From contig NKYR01000138.1 in assembly GCA_003184365.1 (NCBI GenBank), positions 2,988 through 66,987 of the forward strand: a DNA stretch of 64,000 nucleotides, written 5' to 3'. Of the stretch, positions 35,407 through 43,629 are shown piece after piece. The DNA is from Evernia prunastri. Taxonomy: Eukaryota > Ascomycota > Lecanoromycetes > Lecanorales > Parmeliaceae. The stretch's first letter is position 1. The number at the start of each line of letters is the position of its first letter. The notes below the pieces were generated by a model that saw nothing but the letters and a program-made list of their open reading frames with translations, ran no database searches and was not told the origin of the DNA. Made by a program: the position numbers and the translations under genes.

Positions 35407-37051
35407 TCATGCCTCGTCGCCCTTGCTATGAAGAGTCACCCTCACACCTCGACTATTCAGACTCGGATTTGTAACGAAGAAATCGTGTTTGACATCGACA
35501 TCCCTTTCCCTCACCGTGTCATGCAATTGCATCTTTGACCCCAAATCCCGGAAAAGTGTCGCAAGCGCCATGTAGATTTCCGCCATGGCCAAGTTCATAC
35601 CGACACACTGCCTGGTACCTCTCCCAAAGTTGAATAAGTGTTTTAGCCTCAACTCTTTCTCGGGACCCATCCAACGTGAAGGGTCAAACCTCGTGGGTTC
35701 GGGGAACAACGCAGGGTCATTGTGCATATAGAGAGAGCTCATTCCGACAGGCGTACCGGGTGGAATGGTCTAGTCTCGGAAAGTCAAGGCGTTATCTGGG
35801 TGAACACGCTGGAGTCGATGGACTGACCCATACGAGACACGCAGACCTTCGTTGATGACAGCAGTGAGGTAGGGAACTCGCTCGAGATTCTGTAATGAGC
35901 ACGGGGCATCGGCATTGGGAATCGCTTCGTCAAGTTCAACGATTAATTTACCAAGAATCTGTGTGTTCATGAGCACATGATAAGTGGTGATGCTCAGCAT
36001 ATGCGTAGATGTCAGAGTCCCTGCACCAACCAGACTTTGCGCTTCCATAACAAGGCGCGGAAGTGATTTTTCCGACAGCGGGAGGTCGTCGTCATCTCGC
36101 AAATAGTGGAATACTGTGGGATGGGACTTGGATCCAATACCGTCGTCATGAGAGAGGATTGAGTGGACCTGGGAGACGTACTCCAATTGCTGTGCGCGAA
36201 GTTGGGCGAACAGAGGGTTCGTAGCACGCACCCACCAGTCGGGAAGAAGGTTCAATGTTGGAAGCATGTGGGGAAATTGCTTGATCCTAAGAATCGGTGA
36301 GTCCAGGATCACAATAGGAAGGAGCCCTGATTAAGAGAGGAACCCACATATGTGAGAGCTCAGATGGTTTCTGCACGAGCTCGTAATACCATGGAGAGAA
36401 GTCTTTCATCTCGAGCACATTCCTGCATTTAGAGAAGCAGTACTCTGTAATCACATCTTGTGTCAATGCGGAGTATGCATGAACAAGGTTCACAGGCTCT
36501 CCAGTATCCATCTTCTCGGAAAGCTTCTTGCACAGGACATCGACGCGGGACTGGATTATGGGCTGGAGCCGCCGGATAGATGTTTTGGAGAAGAAATTGC
36601 TGAAGGCGCCCCGTCGTCGACGATGGAGGGTATGGCCCACAGTACCAAAGGTCATATCAGTGCTGCCGAACATGCCTGCCGACCATGACCATTTCTCTAC
36701 ATTCTTGGCAACGGTAGGATAGAGCTGATCCAAGAAATCCGAGTCTGCAACGTGAAGCTCGTAGGGGTTGATGCGGATAATGGGACCTACTCAGGGTATC
36801 AGCTACGCAGAAGCTCGTGTGCCTCAACTTGCGAGAGTACCGTAGGTCTCGTGCATTGTCTGAAGTTCCCAAACGTAGGAACCCCGTTTGACGACATCGA
36901 AATAGAACTCATACCAGAAAGTCAGAGCTGCCAGTTTCCGACCTGGAAAATGAGCAACAGGAGAAAGATAAAGACGATAGATGACTCCGTAGGTAGTATA
37001 TAACACAACTGCTATCACGGCGTATTGAAGGAGGAGAGTGCTGGCCTCCAT
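35407..37051 (-). pseudogene. Cytochrome P450 with a single Trp-to-stop codon
   Basis: Exons 37,051-36,841, 36,786-36,348 and 36,286-35,407 (introns of 54 and 61 bp) join to 510 codons. N-terminal anchor LLLQYAVIAVVLYTTYGV followed by YRLYLSP.AHFPGRKLAALTFWYEFY, and across the first junction MHETYG-PIIRINPYELH, typical of the trichodiene-oxygenase-like fungal P450s. I-helix region VGAGTLTS, K-helix NEGLR, heme loop FNFGRGTRQCVG with the Cys ligand. After TFRD an in-frame TAG (35,770-35,772) stands where relatives have Trp (RDW.IPPGTPV), and coding continues undisturbed. Translation would end before the heme loop, so the copy is probably inactive unless this is a sequencing error. It sits beside the PKS, on the same strand, and is a likely tailoring enzyme of that locus. 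Confidence 0.88.
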
Positions 37052-37906
37052 TGGATAAGGCCGCGTTTGTAGATGTTGCGGTGTGGGGTGAGGTCGACGG
37101 GTAAACTTCACTGAAGAAGAGAGGCGAAAGGGTCCCTTTCGCTACAGGCACGATAGTAGTAAGAGCTACATGGGTTTTGGTGGACTTGAAATTGTTGATG
37201 TGAGGTAAAGTAGCTATGGGACAAGTGAATATTACCTACCGATAGCCCTGCAAAAGAACGTAACGTAAGATACCTAATCGGACCAACCCCATAAAATTTT
37301 ATTACGAATGATACAACTTGATTTAACGATGTTTATCGATAGTTAGGCCGTGAAATTCATTTACACGCTCAGAGCCCGAGTACTAAATATTGATATAGTT
37401 TTGATGCCTTGCATTTAATAATACAATACAGGGTACACTAGCTGACATTCTATTATTACCCATGTGACTGCGTGAGGAGTTTTTCAGCTCCAAGATGAGC
37501 CTACCTACGGAGTAGGTAAGCAAGCTGTAGGAGTCTGCTAATCTCCTGTACGTACTCTAAGAGCTGCAAGATGGTTTAAAAGGATTCAATGAGCTGTAGT
37601 GACCTGGCGTGGCATGATGCATGATCTACCTACCTTAGTGCTGACGGGTAAGACGCAACGCGGGAATATACCGAACCAGTTGATTGGAGTAGGACTCTCT
37701 ACGGGGTTACTAGCCCCCATTACCAAATTATGTACCTAGGTAAATTCACCTTATGTACCCGACGCCAGTAAGGTAACCTTCCTTGCACATCGTTGCCTAT
37801 CAATATTGAAATTGTGTGCTCACAAAGACGCAAGTTGCTACTAGAGTCATGCCTCACATACAACAGTATACGAATATATCCGGGGACCGCTACTTGATCT
37901 AATCAG
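37052..37906. other. Region upstream of the second P450
   Basis: Moderately AT-rich, with short runs such as tacctacc/taggtag. Contains the presumed P450 promoter. No gene seen. It ends at the first TIR of the AT-hook element family. Confidence 0.5.
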
Positions 37907-38371
37907 CGGGATGTCCTGGGGGCGCAAGATAGGGGCGCAACGCAAGATTCGCTTAATTTTACCCACTAACTTAAATTAGTATGGTAGCCCCACCAAAATT
38001 TAAGTACCTTGGTAACACACACCGATAGTCCCAATTGCATCATTCAAATAGTCTAATCAATCCCACACCAAGTCAACCAAATATCCACAACCCCCCCACA
38101 ACAATCGCAACCATGGATCCCACCATAGATCCCACCACAGACGCACCTCCCTCCCTTCTTACAGACCTCACCGTCGCCGTCAACGGCCCTCCCAGCGCGG
38201 CCGCAACGCCTACCTGGGTCCCCCATCCCTACCTTGAAGAAGACCTCCATCCTATCCTTCAACGTGCAATCGATCGCATCCCCCCCTCCCAGCCCCCCCT
38301 CCTACTAAGCAGGCAGCTTGGTTAGCTCTGCAGGAGAGGAAAAAGCATGATAAGGCTAATGCGCGCAAGTT
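37907..38371 (+). mobile_element. TIR element family E1, copy A (left end only)
   Basis: Begins with the terminal repeat CGGGATGTCCTGGGGGCGCA.. and runs into the first part of the E1 ORF until the N at 38,372. Nearly identical to 38,752-39,216. The outer 49 bp is the exact reverse complement of the right ends at 41,184-41,232 and 42,148-42,196. Confidence 0.85.
38113..38325 (+). pseudogene. E1 element protein, N-terminal part (copy A)
   Basis: ATG at 38,113, reading MDPTIDPTTDAPPSLL.. and the block WVPHPYLEEDLHPILQRAID. It ends at a stop just after a run of seven Cs. The frame that continues the protein is one base out. It differs from copy B by one residue (TTD versus TID). Confidence 0.6.
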
Positions 38372-38372
38372 N

Positions 38373-38751
38373 TAGATAGGGAACGTAATAGGTCTGGTGT
38401 CAACTGTCCTCGAAGGTTAGTAAGGTATACAACGCGGGATATTGCCGTAGGGAGTTAGATTTTGTTACTAACGAATTCGCTATATAATTCTACGCGTCGT
38501 AGTATATATTTCTAAGTGGTTTTGATGAGAATTGATGGATCTGTGATTGATTCAAAAATTTGTTGACACGAAGCTCGTTTTGGATAAAAACGGGGTTTCT
38601 GGAGCAGGCGTCCTACAACAAAAGTCCGCGAAGCGATCTAGACTTTTTTGAGCTTAGTTCCAGCGCTAACTTGTTAGCCTTTGGGACTAAGGTAGGACGC
38701 CGGCGCGAAGGAGGCAAAGTCCTGGAACAATCCCTTAGAACAATCCCTTGG
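38373..38751. other. Unique spacer between E1 copies
   Basis: AT-rich sequence after the N, then a short segment with gcgtcctac/gtaggacgc inverted nonamers and a duplicated gaacaatccctt just before copy B. No gene. Confidence 0.5.
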
Positions 38752-39850
38752 CGGGATGTCCTGGGGGCGCAAGATAGGGGCGCAACGCAAGATTCGCTTA
38801 ATTTTACCCACTAACTTAAATTAGTATGGTAGCCCCACCAAAATTTAAGTACCTTGGTAACACACACCGATAGTCCCAATTGCATCATTCAAATAGTCTA
38901 ATCAATCCCACACCAAGTCAACCAAATATCCACAACCCCCCCACAACAATCGCAACCATGGATCCCACCATAGATCCCACCATAGACGCACCTCCCTCCC
39001 TTCTTACAGACCTCACCGTCGCCGTCAACGGCCCTCCCAGCGCGGCCGCAACGCCTACCTGGGTCCCCCATCCCTACCTTGAAGAAGACCTCCATCCTAT
39101 CCTTCAACGTGCAATCGATCGCATCCCCCCCTCCCAGCCCCCCCTCCTACTAAGCAGGCAGCTTGGTTAGCTCTGCAGGAGAGGAAAAAGCATGATAAGG
39201 CTAATGCGCGCAAGTTACTTGCTACAGAGGTCTCTGAAAAGGAGGCCCGACGGCGAGAGAAGCAGGAGAAGCAGGTATCAAAGCCTATCTATCAAATTCC
39301 ACCCCCACCAGCCTTCCGCCCCCCTCCCCGTCCTTCCCCGTCTTCTCCTACTGTTCAGCTAGCTCCTCCAACTACTCAGCCACTCCTACAGCCTCCCCAG
39401 CCAGTTCTACAGTCTCAGAAACCTCGCGGTCGGCCCAAAGGGAGCAAGAACAGTGTGCCTACGTTCTCTACTGCTCCGCCTTCCTCCTCCGCTCCACCAG
39501 TACTTATGAAGTCTAGTTCAGGCCGTCAAATCAAGGAAAAGAAGGCGTGGGAGCAAGAGAAAGGTCTCTCGCAGAAAAGATCCCGAGGACCTACGTTGAA
39601 TGCTACACTCCAGCCTGCTATGCAGCCCAATAAGAAGAAGTCTAAGTCGAATCTGATACCCAGTGAGGATGTCGATGAGAGGGAGTCTCAGCAGCGACGT
39701 ATTCTAGAGGCGGGCTATTTGCTAGGGGAACTCGTTGGGAGCAAGGAATAAGCATGAAGTAACTACTCATTACGTCATACATCCAGAAATTTTTACATAT
39801 AGGCCTTATGGAGTGATTGCGACGTGTTTGCGACATCATATTGTAGATAT
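38752..39850 (+). mobile_element. TIR element family E1, copy B (interrupted at the right by a LINE)
   Basis: Starts with the 49-bp outer TIR and carries the whole ORF. It follows the sequence of copies C and D up to ttgtagatat at 39,850, where they continue into the right TIR and this copy switches to a (TGAT)n run and LINE sequence. Combining B with the 109-bp right end of C gives a complete element of about 1.21 kb. Confidence 0.85.
38958..39751 (+). pseudogene. E1 element AT-hook protein (two frames)
   Basis: The N-terminal 64 or so codons (MDPTIDP.., PHPYLEEDLHPILQRAIDRI) are in one frame. From about 39,149 the protein continues one base out of phase to the stop at 39,751. The second part has a charged helical segment (QERKKHDKANARKLLATEVS..), a long Pro-rich stretch, a canonical AT-hook (KPRGRPKGSKN), the block GRQIKEKKAWEQEKG, a basic patch (NKKKSKSN) and an acidic DVDERESQQRR end. 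It is about 265 residues in total if joined. The AT-hook suggests DNA binding. No transposase catalytic motif is visible. A homolog sits in element E2 (42,503-42,984), so the protein was under selection in at least two families. Function unknown. Confidence 0.65.
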
Positions 39851-40426
39851 TGATTGATTGATTGATTGATTATGTCATACTACCCTGAAGTTAGTCCCTT
39901 AGTGGGCCAACTATGCGAGATTACATAATCCATCTACCAGCCAATCCAGCCAATCATATTGCCCCACTAGCAAAAGTGAGGCTATACAAATCGGTGTGGA
40001 TCCACTTGCTGCCTCATTGCATGCATCCTTGTGGGGGGGTACCCTACTACGCTGGGGCCCCCCACATCGTGGCCGCGTCCTGCTTGTTGATATCATGCCT
40101 CTACGAATCCTTCTTCTTGTTCTTCATCGAGGGCTCGAAATTGCCCAATGAGCCCAGTATTCCATATAAAATTCGCCGCCATGGAGGCGTAGCGAGGTGT
40201 TGTCAGCATATCTTCGTGAGTTATCACCCCCCCTTGCACCTTCCTCCTTTCCGCTGCCCAAAGCCTACTCCTCTGCTTTGCATACAGCCTACATTCGTGT
40301 AGTAGGTGGCGGGCGGTCTGTCTAGCCCGCCCACATTCGCATTTGTCGTTATCGGTGTCTGGTACCCTCCTGTCGAATAGGAAGGCCCTGAGACCGATCT
40401 TTTCGGTCCGTATTTGTGTGATCAGT
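39851..40426 (-). mobile_element. Tad/I-type LINE 3' end, inserted in E1 copy B
   Basis: On the minus strand the sequence ends in (ATCA)n, a simple-repeat tail like those of fungal non-LTR elements, abutting the E1 sequence at 39,850. Upstream is an open pol C-terminus (40,426-40,093). It is truncated on its 5' side by the N at 40,427. Confidence 0.75.
40093..40426 (-). pseudogene. LINE ORF2 C-terminal fragment
   Basis: Open from the N gap to the TGA at 40,095-40,093. It reads LITQIRTEKIGLRAFLFDRR, then a Cys/His knuckle CECGRARQTARHLLHEC (C-x-C...H...C), then RLWAAERRK and a tail ending in FVEA. This is the characteristic post-RNase H end of Tad1-like fungal LINE proteins (lL.QlRTgkigL..fL......C.CG....t..H.l..C). 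The RT and endonuclease parts lie beyond the gap. No start codon belongs to it, so it is a fragment. Confidence 0.85.
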
Positions 40427-40427
40427 N

Positions 40428-41232
40428 CAGGCAGCTTGGTTAGCTCTGCAGGAGAGGAAAAAGCATGATAAGGCTAATGCGCGCAAGTTACTTGCTACAG
40501 AGGTCTCTGAAAAGGAGGCCCGACGGCGAGAGAAGCAGGAGAAGCAGGTATCAAAGCCTATCTATCAAATTCCACCCCCACCAGCCTTCCGCCCCCCTCC
40601 CCGTCCTTCCCCGTCTTCTCCTACTGTTCAGCTAGCTCCTCCAACTACTCAACCACTCCTACAGCCTCCCCAGCCAATTCTACAGTCTCAGAAACCTCGC
40701 GGTCGGCCCAAAGGGAGCAAGAACAGTGTGCCTACGTTCTCTACTGCTCCGCCTTCCTCCTCCGCTCCACCAGTACTTATGAAGTCTAGTTCAGGCCGTC
40801 AAATCAAGGAAAAGAAGGCGTGGGAGCAAGAGAAAGGTCTCTCGCAGAAAAGATCCCGAGGACCTACGTTGAATGCTACACTCCAGCCTGCTATGCAGCC
40901 CAATAAGAAGAAGTCTAAGTCGAATCTGATACCCAGTGAGGATGTCGATGAGAGGGAGTCTCAGCAGCGACGTATTCTAGAGGCGGGCTATTTGCTAGGG
41001 GAACTCGTTGGGAGCAAGGAATAAGCATGAAGTAACTACTCATTACGTCATACATCCAGAAATTTTTACATATAGGCCTTATGGAGTGATTGCGACGTGT
41101 TTGCGACATCATATTGTAGATATCCTACCCAGCTACCCTAATTTTGGTGGGGTTACCATACTTATTTGGGTAAGGAGGTAAAATAAGCGAATCTTGCGTT
41201 GCGCCCCTATCTTGCGCCCCCAGGACATCCCG
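40428..41232 (+). mobile_element. TIR element family E1, copy C (ORF 3' half and right TIR)
   Basis: Identical or nearly so to copy B from the Ala-Trp-Leu-Ala-Leu codons onward, so its ORF frame is open to the stop at 41,024. It ends with the right TIR (..caggacatcccg at 41,232). The left end is replaced by the N at 40,427. Confidence 0.85.
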
Positions 41233-41619
41233 TAGAGTCTGAGTAGGAAACCCCCGAATCGCTACAATGACCGATTTCAATGTATGTGTTTATCGCAATA
41301 ATTGGACCGAATTCCAGAAGAATTCTTTTCTTATAGAAATATATATTCAACACAACGTCTACGTAATAAATTATAATTATTGTTGAAAAGAGCGGTAGGA
41401 CGAGGCCTAACCTCCTCGTGTGCAACCGAGGCGTAGACGGATTGGGACTAGCGTCCGCACTGCACTCTCATATGGCCTTGTGACCACCTGTCCCTTCATT
41501 CTGTACGTACTTTAGTAGTAATGAAGGACAGTCACCACATGCCCGTTAAACAGGTTATGAGCCCGGGTTAGCGTAAGCTGCCTGTGGCTGTCACGTCAAA
41601 CGCTCGACCACGTTACCAG
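41233..41619 (+). mobile_element. Copia-type 5' LTR end, primer site and start of leader
   Basis: The LTR terminal ..gttaaaca (41,552) is followed by ggttatgagcccggg (41,553-41,567), an initiator-Met half-tRNA primer site. The leader then holds ctgcctgtggctg, a hairpin core like those before the copia gag at 43.5 kb, and stops at the N at 41,620. The LTR start is not certain. A strong hairpin, tgac..tgtcc.ttcatt / aatgaaggaca.gtca, lies at 41,481-41,537. Confidence 0.6.
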
Positions 41620-41620
41620 N

Positions 41621-42196
41621 TCCTACAGCCTCCCCAGCCAATTCTACAGTCTCAGAAACCTCGCGGTCGGCCCAAAGGGAGCAAGAACAGTGTGCCTACG
41701 TTCTCTACTGCTCCGCCTTCCTCCTCCGCTCCACCAGTACTTATGAAGTCTAGTTCAGGCCGTCAAATCAAGGAAAAGAAGGCGTGGGAGCAAGAGAAAG
41801 GTCTCTCGCAGAAAAGATCCCGAGGACCTACGTTGAATGCTACACTCCAGCCTGCTATGCAGCCCAATAAGAAGAAGTCTAAGTCGAATCTGATACCCAG
41901 TGAGGATGTCGATGAGAGGGAGTCTCAGCAGCGACGTATTCTAGAGGCGGGCTATTTGCTAGGGGAACTCGTTGGGAGCAAGGAATAAGCATGAAGTAAC
42001 TACTCATTACGTCATACATCCAGAAATTTTTACATATAGGCCTTATGGAGTGATTGCGACGTGTTTGCGACATCATATTGTAGATATCCTACCCAGCTAC
42101 CCTAATTTTGGTGGGGTTACCATACTTATTTGGGTAAGGAGGTAAAATAAGCGAATCTTGCGTTGCGCCCCTATCTTGCGCCCCCAGGACATCCCG
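41621..42196 (+). mobile_element. TIR element family E1, copy D (right part)
   Basis: Same as the 3' part of copies B and C: AT-hook region, ORF stop at 41,988, right TIR ending at 42,196. The left side is cut by the N at 41,620. Confidence 0.85.
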
Positions 42197-42274
42197 GGAC
42201 TAGGTAGAATTCCCAGACGAAAGATCAGGAAACAAGAAAGAACGGGGGATGCGAGCAGCCCTTAAGGGGCTGTC

Positions 42275-43110
42275 GCCTAGATCGTCCGGAAGGTCTTGGG
42301 AGCGCACACTCCGGCCGCACCGCACACTTCGGATAAATAATAATGCGGAACTATAGTAGCGTTGCCGAGGTACCTCGTCTTTAGTGTAGACACCACCCAA
42401 TTTCATGTACCTTTCTATCCACACCTCATATTCGCTTCCTCATCACCTTCCACCCACAACACCTCTTCCACCCACATCGTCTTACCACAACCAGTCGCTA
42501 TTATGGCTACTCAGGCTGCTCAATGGACTCCTCACCCCCGCCTCGACGACGACCTAAAGCCTTTGGTTCAGAAGGTTATTGACGGTATACCGCAGGAGCA
42601 TTTAGAGCCTCCTTCACCAAATGAGACTTTTGATGTACCCGATGACGCCTGGACTCGCCTTCAGAATTACGCCTTCAGTCANAGAATAAGCCCTCTGCTC
42701 CGCCTATTTTGATTGACGAACCCCCACCATCGTCCGCCCCAGCAGCATTAGCGACGACTCGTCATGGCCGGCCGGTAAAAGAGAAGAAAGTGTGGGAGCA
42801 GGAAAAAGGACATAGCCAGTCCTGGGGGCAACGGGGGCGACAGCGAGGTGATAGCCTGGAAGCAGAGCTATCCCCCCCAAAGAAGAAGAAGTCGAAGACG
42901 AATCTCGTCGATGCGATCGATGTGGACGAATGGGAGTCACAGGAGCAACGACGGTTACAGTCAGCATTTGTAGTAGAGGACTAATACCGTCAGGAAACCT
43001 CTACCATGCCCAGTAAAACCCATGCCAAGACGGGTCGCATTATTATTTATCCGAAGTGTGCGGTGCGGCCGGAGTGTGCGCTCCCAAGACCTTCCGTAGA
43101 TCGTCGGCTA
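42275..43110 (+). mobile_element. TIR element family E2 (different TIRs, homologous ORF)
   Basis: About 75-bp inverted terminal sequences at 42,275-42,347 and 43,035-43,110 (shared core ggaaggtcttgggagcgcac..). They differ from the E1 TIRs. Between them is one ORF homologous to the E1 protein. The exact ends and target duplication could not be set. The N at 42,682 falls inside, so internal sequence may be missing. No transposase motif. Confidence 0.75.
42503..42984 (+). CDS. E2 element protein, homolog of the E1 AT-hook protein (gap inside)
   Basis: ATG at 42,503: MATQAAQWTPHPRLDDDLKP.., matching E1 W.PHP.L..DL.P..Q..ID.IP. After the N at 42,682 the frame continues with PPSSAPAALATTRHGRPVKE and KKVWEQEKG, corresponding to E1 GR..KEKK.WEQEKG, then a KKKKSKTN basic patch and DVDEWESQEQRR, and a stop at 42,984. 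The same order of blocks in a family with different TIRs indicates a conserved element-encoded protein. The canonical AT-hook of E1 is reduced to HGRP here. Function unknown. Confidence 0.6.
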
Positions 43111-43320
43111 TCGCATAGATTAACCTGACTAGACTGAGATCCACACCATGACATATTATAAAAAAAAATTAAGAAAAATTTAGAAGTTCTAAATAACTTC
43201 TTTCCTTGAACCTACATTTTTCAAATTTTTTATATGTTATTTAGTGATATTAAAAGAATAATTCCTAAAAATTCTATAACATTTGGTGGTTTGGTTGTCG
43301 CGTGATAATATATTGAAAGT

Positions 43321-43451
43321 TGTTGGAAATAGTGGCAGTCAGCCCTACCCCGTTAGTGGCTTGGCGGAAGTATTTCCATCTCTCGTAGTCCATAGATGTT
43401 CCTACTCCTTAGTGTAATAAATCAAGTCATATTGTATCTCATTATTCAACA
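43321..43451 (+). repeat. 5' LTR of copia-type element (131 bp)
   Basis: Starts TGTTGGAAATAG and ends ..ATTCAACA directly before the primer site. The TG/CA ends and the position in front of gag-pol fit. No second LTR is present downstream of this copy because the element is truncated. Confidence 0.65.
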
Positions 43452-43467
43452 GGTTATGATTGCCCGG
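43452..43467 (+). promoter_or_regulatory. Primer binding site of the copia-type element
   Basis: ggttatgattgcccgg follows the LTR. It matches the initiator-Met half-tRNA site of the other elements (ggttatgagcccgg) except for two inserted or changed bases in the middle. Confidence 0.6.
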
Positions 43468-43519
43468 TAGTACTACTGCTGCATTGTCACTCCTGCACGT
43501 CGCCGTCGCTACCTGCAGC

Positions 43520-43616
43520 CCACCTGTGGTGGAGAAAAGTCTACCTGTGGTAGCACCGTGTTATTAACACACCCCCAAGTCTACCTGTGGTAGCATTCAA
43601 AATCTGCCTGTGGCAG
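43520..43616 (+). promoter_or_regulatory. Four covarying mini-hairpins in the copia 5' leader
   Basis: ccacctgtggtgg (43,520), ctacctgtggtag (43,541), ctacctgtggtag (43,581) and ctgcctgtggcag (43,604) each form a perfect 5-bp stem with a TGT loop. The outer pairs change in a compensatory way while CC-TGT-GG stays fixed. They lie between the primer site and the gag ATG, the last one ending 13 nt before it. A packaging, dimerisation or translation-control role is inference. Confidence 0.65.
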
Positions 43617-43629
43617 TACCTCATACACC

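Noticed and set aside
35760..35780. Intron hiding the TAG of the second P450
   Set aside because: The reading frame and family motif RD-x-TIPPGTPV are continuous on both sides with no donor site; a point mutation from Trp is simpler.
38053..38262. Minus-strand Cys/Gly-rich frame opposite the E1 ORF (also at 38,898-39,107)
   Set aside because: Shadow of the Pro-rich plus-strand coding sequence; no independent support.
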